DNA of 24,930 nt from positions 1 to 24,930 of the IMG/VR virus record IMGVR_UViG_3300009011_000049, one strand, 5' to 3'. Each line of letters starts with the position of its first letter. Positions within the stretch are counted from its first letter, which is position 1. Of the stretch, positions 15,366 to 20,781 are shown one piece after another. Below the pieces are notes generated by a model. That model saw only the letters and a list, made by a program, of their open reading frames with translations, did no database searches and was not told the origin of the DNA. A program made the position numbers and the translations under genes. Source of the stretch: a virus.

Positions 15366-18130
15366 TGAAACAGGCATGTGTTGAAGCCATTGCGCAGACA
15401 CTTGGCCGACAGCCTAAGGCTGACGAGCTGAAAGGTATTGAGGACCGCATCAAAGAAGCAGTGCGCCAGGTGCATAAGAAAAATGCCAGGGAAGGCAAGA
15501 CGGGCATCCCTGATGCGCAGACGTACATGGAGGCCGCCGATCTTGTTCGTCAGCGCGTTGTGCATGACGTCTATAAGAAGCGCCAGCGCGTCGCTCAGAA
15601 TGCGATAGCAATCAGCAGGGTCACAGATACCCTCGATGCTAATATCCCGCCAGAGCAGCAAACACCAGCCAATTTGCAGCAGTTTATCTTCGCAGGGAGG
15701 CGCACGAAGGTTTTCGGCAAGGATCCAGATATCAACGTGACGTCTGCCGAGGAACTGGCTACCGGAGCATATCAGGACTGGTCACGCCAGCTCAGCGCTG
15801 AATTGCTCAAAGCCGGTGATGATGTCCGCAAATTCTTTGAGCAGAGCAAGGCGCTCGGCGAGCAGCGTTTCCGCAGTCTTTTTGACCAGCAGGCGGCAAA
15901 ATCCGCGCAGTTCCAGATCCTGAAAGAGCTTTATGGTGAGGACACCGGGAACCCGCAGGCGAAGAAAATCGCGCAGGTCTGGAATGACGTTACCAGCCGG
16001 GCCCGCCAGGAAATGAACGATAACGGGTTCGATATCGGTCTGCGCGACGACTGGCACCTGCCGTATGTTGATGATGCCGACTTTATCCGCAACGCCGGGC
16101 GTGATGAGTGGCTGGCATCTTTGCCGGTGGCAGAGCAGGCTAAAGCGCGCCTTTCCGGCCGCCAGCCGCCGATTGAGTTTGCCCGCCAGGCATGGGTTGA
16201 TGACGTTTACAACACTCAGGACCGCAGCAACTACGTTAATCCGGACGGCAGCCCGATGAATGACATCGAGTATCGCCAGGCGCTGGAAGCGATCTTTGAA
16301 ACGAAAGCCACCGACGGCGCGAACAAAATAGACCCGGGCGCATTCATGGGCACCGGCGGGATTAAGAACCGTGGATCGCAGAGCAGGGTGATGGCGTTCA
16401 AGGATGCGCAGTCGCACTTTGCCTACATGGAGCGCTACACTCAGCAGCCGGTGGCGGGCGTAATGATGTCTCACCTGCAGTCTTCATCCCGCGATCTTGG
16501 CGTCGTCAAAGCTTTCGGCCCGGACGCTGCCCGCAACTTTTCCCTGGTGCTGGACCGCGTATATCAGCGTGCGGTAACCGGCGGGAAGGAAGTTGGAAAG
16601 ATGAACGACGAGCGCAAGATGGTTGAGCGCATGTTTAACTCTATGGCCGGGCTTAACGGCGCGGCCACATCTAGCGTGTTCACTTCTGCGGTTGGCGGCC
16701 TGCGCAACCTGATGACCAGCGCGATGCTCGGTACCAGCGTACTGACGGCAACCAGCGACCAGGCTATTATGCGCGCCAATGCCCAGGCGCTTGGCTTCAC
16801 CAGAGACGGCATGCGCCTGTCTGCCAACACCATTCGCAACCTGTTCAGCGGTGACGCGAAAAAAGCTAATGCAGAGCTCGGTCTGCTGGTGGATTCGCAT
16901 GCTGCTGTCGTCTCGAAGATGGGTGGCTTCGACCTATCGCGAGGCATCACAGGCTGGTTTGCAGAAAAGACGCTGAAGTGGTCAGGTCTGATCGCCATGG
17001 ACCGCGCCAACAAAGCATCGTTTGGCCTGCTGATGTACAAAAACATTGGCGAACTGACCCGCAAATTTAAAACACTGGACGACGTGAAAGGATCAGATAA
17101 AACCATCCTGGCTAACAAAGGCTGGAGTAATGAAGACTGGGCCATCATGGCAGCGGCAGATCTCCGGCCTATGACAACCGCCGGACATATGGGTATGACG
17201 CCTGATGCGATTTATGCCGTGCCCGATGACGTGATAGCCGGCATCATGGCAGACCGTATTGCGCAGGTGCGCGCCGGTAGTGACGCAGCACTGGCCGCGC
17301 TTGGTGATATACCACCAGATCGCCTGAAGAAAATGAAAGAGGCGTTCGACGCTGAAACAGAGCAGACCATCACGCGCATGGTTCGCAATGCACGCGCCGA
17401 GGCCGCTCAGAAACTGCTGGGTATCACGCATGGTGAAATGACCAGCGCCGTCACGACAGCCACCGGGCTGGACACCTACGCCCGCGATGATGCCGGGCAG
17501 CTGATCAAGAGCTTCATGCTCTTCAAAACCACTCCTTTCGCCGGGTTCCGGCAACTGGTTAACCGCTCTAAGGATCTGGACACAGTTCCTGCTCTCAAGT
17601 TTCTGGCTTCGTACATCGCAGGAACGACACTGGCTGGTATGTTCGCTAACCAGATGAACAGCCTGCTGACAGGAAATGATCCGCTGGATATGTCAAAGCC
17701 AACGACATGGGTGCAGGCGCTCCTGAAAGGTGGATCATTCGGCATCTACGGCGATTTCCTTTTCCAGGACCATACGCAATATGGCTCCAGTATTGCGGCC
17801 ACCATCGGCGGGCCGGTTCTCAGCTTCGCAGAGCAGTTAACCAAACTGCTGATCACGAACCCACAGAAGGCACTGCAGGGTGAAGAAACATCATTCGGTG
17901 CCGATGCTCTGAAGACGGCTCGCATGATCACCCCATTCGCAAACCTCTGGTATGCTAAGGCCATCACAAATCACCTGATCCTTCAGCAACTTCAGGAGAT
18001 GGCAAACCCAGGGTATAACGACAGGGTACGTGACAGAGCGCAGCGTGAATTCAACACAACGAGCTGGTGGGAGCCCGGCGATACAACGCCGCGTAGAGCG
18101 CCAGATTTAGGGAAAGCGGTGGGGCAATGA
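15365..18130 (+). CDS. Large internal virion / ejection protein, 921 aa
   Basis: I chose ATG 15365 because GAGGA lies 8 bases upstream and the start overlaps the preceding TAA; a GTG at 15344 is in frame but has no ribosome binding site. The N-terminal 130 residues are charged and helical (DELKGIEDRIKEAVRQVHKKN). The middle (residues 430-520) is Ala/Gly-rich and amphipathic. The C-terminal 250 residues include ...GQLIKSFMLFKTTPFAGFRQ, a hydrophobic stretch ASYIAGTTLAGMFANQM, and the terminal phrase NPGYNDRVRDRAQREF...WWEPGD, a pattern seen at the end of large internal proteins of this podovirus group. Together with the 521-aa protein it likely does the work of T7 gp16. It ends in ATGA, overlapping the next gene. 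Confidence 0.78.
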   Translation: MKQACVEAIAQTLGRQPKADELKGIEDRIKEAVRQVHKKNAREGKTGIPDAQTYMEAADLVRQRVVHDVYKKRQRVAQNAIAISRVTDTLDANIPPEQQTPANLQQFIFAGRRTKVFGKDPDINVTSAEELATGAYQDWSRQLSAELLKAGDDVRKFFEQSKALGEQRFRSLFDQQAAKSAQFQILKELYGEDTGNPQAKKIAQVWNDVTSRARQEMNDNGFDIGLRDDWHLPYVDDADFIRNAGRDEWLASLPVAEQAKARLSGRQPPIEFARQAWVDDVYNTQDRSNYVNPDGSPMNDIEYRQALEAIFETKATDGANKIDPGAFMGTGGIKNRGSQSRVMAFKDAQSHFAYMERYTQQPVAGVMMSHLQSSSRDLGVVKAFGPDAARNFSLVLDRVYQRAVTGGKEVGKMNDERKMVERMFNSMAGLNGAATSSVFTSAVGGLRNLMTSAMLGTSVLTATSDQAIMRANAQALGFTRDGMRLSANTIRNLFSGDAKKANAELGLLVDSHAAVVSKMGGFDLSRGITGWFAEKTLKWSGLIAMDRANKASFGLLMYKNIGELTRKFKTLDDVKGSDKTILANKGWSNEDWAIMAAADLRPMTTAGHMGMTPDAIYAVPDDVIAGIMADRIAQVRAGSDAALAALGDIPPDRLKKMKEAFDAETEQTITRMVRNARAEAAQKLLGITHGEMTSAVTTATGLDTYARDDAGQLIKSFMLFKTTPFAGFRQLVNRSKDLDTVPALKFLASYIAGTTLAGMFANQMNSLLTGNDPLDMSKPTTWVQALLKGGSFGIYGDFLFQDHTQYGSSIAATIGGPVLSFAEQLTKLLITNPQKALQGEETSFGADALKTARMITPFANLWYAKAITNHLILQQLQEMANPGYNDRVRDRAQREFNTTSWWEPGDTTPRRAPDLGKAVGQ

Positions 18131-18402
18131 GAAATCTTAACACACCATTAAAAAGGCTTGGATTAGTAATCTTGATCATCGGCCTTATGATGTTTTTTTA
18201 TGGTTGGTCACAATGGTTCATGCATGATTCCGTGGATGCATGGGAGGCATTTACCAGGTCGGTAGGCTTTGATACCTATTACTGGTATTGGTATAACTAC
18301 CCAATATCTATAGGATTTTATGTTTCTGTTTTAGGTTTTCTGCTGTCATATTTTTACGAATATGGTATTGGGAAAATCATCCAATGGATCAGGCATGGAT
18401 AG
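18127..18402 (+). CDS. Small inner-membrane protein, 91 aa
   Basis: Two clear transmembrane segments (about residues 11-28, RLGLVILIIGLMMFFYGW, and 58-78, ISIGFYVSVLGFLLSYFYE) flank a Trp/Tyr-rich loop (TYYWYWYNY). The start overlaps the preceding stop (ATGA), so translation is coupled to the ejection protein. The stretch is clearly AT-richer than the virion genes, suggesting a separate origin. The function is unknown. Possibilities are superinfection exclusion or an accessory lysis role, but nothing in the sequence decides. It ends with TAG just before the second GTGACATGTCAC palindrome. Confidence 0.7.
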   Translation: MRNLNTPLKRLGLVILIIGLMMFFYGWSQWFMHDSVDAWEAFTRSVGFDTYYWYWYNYPISIGFYVSVLGFLLSYFYEYGIGKIIQWIRHG

Positions 18403-18403
18403 C

Positions 18404-18415
18404 GTGACATGTCAC
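18404..18415. repeat. Palindrome GTGACATGTCAC (copy 2)
   Basis: An exact copy of the 12-base core of the palindrome at 1229-1242. It is again located between a rightward gene and the terminator of a leftward accessory gene. Confidence 0.6.
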
Positions 18416-18433
18416 AAAGGCCGCCGCACCAAC

Positions 18434-18456
18434 AAAAAAGCCCGCAACGCGGGCTT
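18434..18456 (-). terminator. Intrinsic terminator of the toxin gene
   Basis: AAGCCCGC (18438-18445) and GCGGGCTT (18449-18456) form an 8-bp stem with an AAC loop. Leftward it is followed by TTTTTTGTTGG. The stem overlaps the toxin stop codon (18455-18457). On the plus strand the following bases are TATTCTT, so it may act weakly in both directions and end the virion operon. Confidence 0.8.
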
Positions 18457-19000
18457 ATTCTTCCCATTTCTCATCGAAAAGGTCTTCTTCCAGTGGCATT
18501 GGTTGAGTTTTTGTTTGTTCAAAAAAGGCGTAGCTAACTGCGATTGCAGCCTCTGTGAATTCACCTTTTTCAGTCTCGTTATGGGCATCAGCATTCACAA
18601 AAAACATGACAAGCGCATCACGATTGTGATTGACCGAATAGACTAAAAAGCTATCACTAGTGTGGGTATACCTAACCTTGACAGATGCAATGTTTTTCCA
18701 AGCATCCCACGAAGATTTCTTTCCAGAGTGATCTTTAGCGCTATCTTCTGGAACGTAATCTTTAAGGTCGGAATGAGTGTGCCTTACGTGCAGGTTGAGG
18801 ATCTCTTTTGGCCGCGCAAAAGCCGCATCTTTCCCCATATCCGGGTGGTAACCTGTTTTCCAAAACTGCTTAAATGCGTCAGCAATTTTTTTCAATTCAG
18901 GATCAGATGCACAAAGGGCCGAGAAATTCTGCGTATGCAGTACTCGACCCTTGTATGTAACAACTTGATTTTGATTATTCTGCGACGCAGACGAACTCAT
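18455..19000 (-). CDS. YafO-like type II toxin (putative mRNA interferase)
   Basis: The 181-residue product contains the run FKQFWKTGYHPDMGKDAAFARP followed by LNLHVRHTHSD and later FLVYSVNHNRDALVMFFVNADAH. This matches the YafO toxin pattern (G-x-x-P-D, G-[RK]-D-A, a H-[IV]-[HR]-x strand, then a self-contained hydrophobic strand). YafO cleaves mRNA on ribosomes (family knowledge). It is longer than E. coli YafO (about 132 aa) at both ends, with a Ser/Gln/Asn-rich N-terminus and an acidic tail EEDLFDEKWEE. I chose ATG 19000 because AAGGGG lies 4-5 bases upstream; the longer frame would begin inside the upstream gene. It overlaps the 59-aa gene by 26 bases. Confidence is moderate because no catalytic assignment was verified. 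Confidence 0.6.
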   Translation of the reverse strand: MSSSASQNNQNQVVTYKGRVLHTQNFSALCASDPELKKIADAFKQFWKTGYHPDMGKDAAFARPKEILNLHVRHTHSDLKDYVPEDSAKDHSGKKSSWDAWKNIASVKVRYTHTSDSFLVYSVNHNRDALVMFFVNADAHNETEKGEFTEAAIAVSYAFFEQTKTQPMPLEEDLFDEKWEE

Positions 19001-19154
19001 AGTTCCCCTTATCATTGCGAGAATCATGGAAAGCGCGAGACACACGCATAGCATGTTCTTTTGTCATTGTTACTTTTACGTACTCAACGCCTTCTCTGAC
19101 AGAACGTCTTGCGGCAGCCTGCGCTCTACGCACCTGCAATCTTTCGTTTCGCAT
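18975..19154 (-). CDS. 59-aa basic protein upstream of the YafO-like toxin (candidate antitoxin)
   Basis: The ORF starts with ATG at 19152-19154, preceded by AGGTGA with ideal spacing, and ends at TAA 18975. The product begins MRNERLQVRRAQAAARRSVR, is strongly basic at the N-terminus and mixed after residue 25. Its end overlaps the toxin start by 26 bases, an arrangement usual for toxin-antitoxin pairs with the antitoxin first. It does not look like YafN. The basic helix could bind DNA or RNA. Alternatively it may be an unrelated small phage protein. It is short enough to be missed by automatic callers. Confidence 0.6.
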   Translation of the reverse strand: MRNERLQVRRAQAAARRSVREGVEYVKVTMTKEHAMRVSRAFHDSRNDKGNYEFVCVAE

Positions 19155-19212
19155 GACATCACCTCATAATTTAGAAACTACCTTCAACAAGGGTAAATCA
19201 AAACTTTTTTGT

Positions 19213-19227
19213 TTACCCTTGGGGTAA
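19213..19227. promoter_or_regulatory. Operator-like palindrome TTACC-N5-GGTAA, site 2
   Basis: TTACC CTTGG GGTAA lies immediately downstream of the TAATAT -10 element of the toxin-unit promoter. A bound protein would block RNA polymerase. An extra half site (GGGTAAA) lies near 19189-19195. Confidence 0.7.
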
Positions 19228-19255
19228 TATTACATCACTAATACGTGATAGCCAA
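19227..19255 (-). promoter_or_regulatory. Leftward promoter of the toxin unit
   Basis: Read leftward, TTGGCT (19250-19255), 17 bases, then TAATAT (19227-19232, five of six matches to TATAAT). The transcription start would fall inside operator 2 (19213-19227), placing the operator at about +1. The spacer also holds ATCAC-N6-GTGAT, a second small inverted repeat. Confidence 0.6.
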
Positions 19256-19280
19256 TTATTTTATAGCCGCATTGCCCTTT

Positions 19281-19303
19281 AAACAAAGGCACATCCTTGT
19301 GCC
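19281..19303 (-). terminator. Intrinsic terminator of the antirepressor gene
   Basis: GGCACA (19288-19293) and TGTGCC (19298-19303) form a perfect 6-bp stem with a 4-base loop. Leftward it is followed by TTTGTTT. It lies 8 bases beyond the antirepressor stop and separates that gene from the toxin promoter. Confidence 0.7.
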
Positions 19304-19310
19304 AGCTACA

Positions 19311-20006
19311 TCAGAACTCAGCTGTGTTTTTGGTGATGTACTGCGCGTGGCTGCGGATGTCGTTCAGGCATTTGCTGACGCCGACGATGTAGCTCACCAT
19401 GGTTGTGAACTCCGCCGCCGCGCCGGAAACATCGTGCCCGTCTTCCTGCATGCGGTTGAGCAGGTTCATCAGCAGTGAGTGCTCAGCTAGGCCGAGAACG
19501 CCTTCAGGAGAATGGATGTGCTCGCGATAGCCTGGCTTAAGCGGAACATTGTATTCCTGCTTTTCTCCCGACTTCATCGCTTCCAGAATCGCTGGCATAA
19601 AACTGTCGACAACCTTCTTTGCTTTATCTGCTGGAGACAGCTCTTCTCGAACGTAGCGCCCGGTCTGGCGGATCTGTGGCAGCACTTCGCCAGTGACCCA
19701 TTTGCGGAAACGGTAGGGAATAGTGCCAGGCGTAACCGCGTCACGGCAGCGGAGGATCAGTGTGTAGAGACCGGACTCGTTGATGACGCTTACATTCTGT
19801 GCGCCTTTAACGGTGTAAGTTGAACTTACTCCCTTCTCGTCATCATCTAACGCCTTCAGTGACATGCGTGAGTTGGTGAGTCCAAGAGCTTTGCAAACGT
19901 CGGAAGCCGCAAACCACGGATTGCCGTCGATGTTGAACATACGGACAGGGGTAGCGGACTCGAATTTGAATACTGCGTCTGGGGTAGGTTTTTTTTGAGC
20001 TGTCAT
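19311..20006 (-). CDS. BRO-N domain phage antirepressor
   Basis: The 231-residue product has an N-terminal BRO-N domain (about residues 14-120): VRMFNIDGNPWFAASDVCKALG, then SGLYTLILRC and YRFRKWVTGEVLPQIRQTGRY, all hallmark segments. The C-terminal 90 residues form a second domain found in antirepressors of enterobacterial phages. Such proteins bind and inactivate phage repressors to trigger induction. I chose ATG 20006 because GGTGA lies 4-6 bases upstream; the upstream in-frame GTG/ATG candidates lack a site. A run of eight A codes for Gln-Lys-Lys at codons 4-6. A leader of about 270 bases with hairpins and Ash/Icd-like coding traces precedes it, as known for P1 icd/ant-type units. The C-terminal domain is duplicated as a separate gene at 20326. 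Confidence 0.85.
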   Translation of the reverse strand: MTAQKKPTPDAVFKFESATPVRMFNIDGNPWFAASDVCKALGLTNSRMSLKALDDDEKGVSSTYTVKGAQNVSVINESGLYTLILRCRDAVTPGTIPYRFRKWVTGEVLPQIRQTGRYVREELSPADKAKKVVDSFMPAILEAMKSGEKQEYNVPLKPGYREHIHSPEGVLGLAEHSLLMNLLNRMQEDGHDVSGAAAEFTTMVSYIVGVSKCLNDIRSHAQYITKNTAEF

Positions 20007-20261
20007 AGCGATCACCTTTGTAGTCAGGATAATCACCACTTCCGACGCCAATCGGGATGGTGGTGAACTGTGCAGGGTTGGCGTAACCGGCTACAAAGGA
20101 CCCGGCGCACCTTTCGGTGCCCCCACACAGCCCACCATAGAAACTGGTTTGCTATGTAGCACGCATAAAAAAACCGCTCGCGCGGCATATGCGCCTTTGT
20201 AGTTATCCGGGACGCCAATCCCGGCACTGGATTTTGCCAGTGCCTGATTACTATGGCACAA
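19843..20261 (-). pseudogene. Ash/Icd-like coding traces in the antirepressor leader, split over two frames
   Basis: Two overlapping frames in the leader give Ash-like peptides. Frame A (20264-20091) reads AGIGVPDNYKGAYAARAV..., then VSMVGCVGAPKGAPG, and stops at TAG. Frame B (20151-19843) reads ...CAGSFVAGYANPAQFTTIPI, then GVGSGDYPDYKGDRY. It overlaps the antirepressor start and ends at TGA 19843. The phrase SFVAGYANPAQ and the repeated IGV...YKG unit are typical of the Ash / host division inhibitor Icd-like family. The two halves join with a 1-base shift near a GGG run (20101-20103). In frame B an ATG-CGT-GCT-ACA is followed at once by TAG (20152-20154). Either the gene is frameshifted, or only one half is translated. 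No good ribosome binding site is visible. Confidence 0.4.
20223..20244 (-). other. Perfect 8-bp hairpin in the antirepressor leader
   Basis: GGCACTGG (20223-20230) and CCAGTGCC (20237-20244) pair perfectly around a 6-base loop, without a T-run in either direction. It lies in the untranslated leader between operator 3 and the Ash-like region, so it is more likely an RNA structure that controls translation or stability than a terminator. Confidence 0.5.
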
Positions 20262-20279
20262 GATTTATGCAATGTAAAT

Positions 20280-20294
20280 TTACCGTAAAGGTAA
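20280..20294. promoter_or_regulatory. Operator-like palindrome TTACC-N5-GGTAA, site 3
   Basis: TTACC GTAAA GGTAA lies upstream of the antirepressor leader, between the two antirepressor-related genes. A weak leftward -35/-10 (TTGTAA near 20317-20322 and TCATTA near 20292-20297, 19 bases apart) would again place the operator at the -10. Another candidate promoter, TTTACA-N17-CATAGT, starts just downstream. Confidence 0.65.
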
Positions 20295-20325
20295 TGATTG
20301 CATGGAATTTAGGTAATTACAAACC

Positions 20326-20586
20326 CTATCTGGTTTGTTTCTTCAGTTGCTCTGCGCAGTAATCGAGATGCATCTGCAGATCCTTCATTGACATCTGCGA
20401 GCTGGTGACGTAATTCACCAGGGCTGTCAGCTCTGCCATCGGGCCATCAACGTTAAATCCGTCCTCATTAAGTTGTCGCAGCAACGTCATCAGGTGAGAT
20501 TCTTCAACAAGGGAGCGGACGCCTCCCGGCGTGTGTATGCGTTCGGCAAATCCTTTTTCCAGCGGGTGATGATACTGACGTTGCAT
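20326..20586 (-). CDS. Free-standing antirepressor C-terminal domain protein, 86 aa
   Basis: The product starts MQRQYHHPLEKGFAERIHTP. Along about 76 residues it aligns without gaps to the C-terminal domain of the adjacent antirepressor: about 30 identities counted by hand, including PL..G..E.IH.P.GV, E.S.LM.LL, EDG..V.G and AE.T..V.Y. It has no BRO-N domain. I chose ATG 20586 because GGAG lies 8 bases upstream; a TTG at 20604 is in frame. It sits directly behind a LexA-type box and, further up, operator 4. It could modulate the full-length antirepressor through shared oligomerisation or target binding, or act alone on a second repressor. This is inference. It may be co-transcribed with the antirepressor downstream. 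Confidence 0.7.
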   Translation of the reverse strand: MQRQYHHPLEKGFAERIHTPGGVRSLVEESHLMTLLRQLNEDGFNVDGPMAELTALVNYVTSSQMSMKDLQMHLDYCAEQLKKQTR

Positions 20587-20605
20587 CTCATATTCTCCAT
20601 GCAAT

Positions 20606-20625
20606 TACTGTATGAATGTACAGTA
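20606..20625. promoter_or_regulatory. LexA-type SOS box
   Basis: The sequence is TACTG-TATGAATGTA-CAGTA. Both outer pentamers match the E. coli LexA consensus exactly, with the required 10-base spacing and an AT-rich centre. The arms TACTGTA/TACAGTA are perfect inverted repeats. It lies 19 bases upstream of the small antirepressor-domain gene and overlaps a possible leftward -10 (TACAGT). It implies induction of this unit by DNA damage. Confidence 0.82.
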
Positions 20626-20662
20626 GCAAAAGTCCTGGGGACTATCCAGCATGATTTGTTGT

Positions 20663-20677
20663 TTACCCAAAAGGTAA
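20663..20677. promoter_or_regulatory. Operator-like palindrome TTACC-N5-GGTAA, site 4
   Basis: TTACC CAAAA GGTAA overlaps a leftward -10 element and lies 38 bases upstream of the LexA-type box, so the small antirepressor-domain gene appears to have two layers of control. Confidence 0.7.
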
Positions 20678-20704
20678 TAACTTTCCTGATTGTTATTCAT
20701 TCAA
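20675..20704 (-). promoter_or_regulatory. Leftward promoter upstream of the small antirepressor-domain gene
   Basis: Read leftward, TTGAAT (20699-20704), 18 bases, TTATTA (20675-20680). The -10 is overlapped by operator 4 (20663-20677), the same geometry as at sites 1 and 2. Match quality is moderate. Confidence 0.45.
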
Positions 20705-20781
20705 TTCATATAAGGGTTGTCAGGTAATAAACTGTCCAGATGATGCACGCGCGCCGGGCGCTGCTTTACTGGAGACAGGCC

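Noticed and set aside
20033-20272. 79-aa leftward ORF in the antirepressor leader
   Set aside because: It begins at a TTG without a ribosome site and is rich in Arg, Trp and His, as expected from an out-of-frame reading. The other two frames give the Ash-like peptides.
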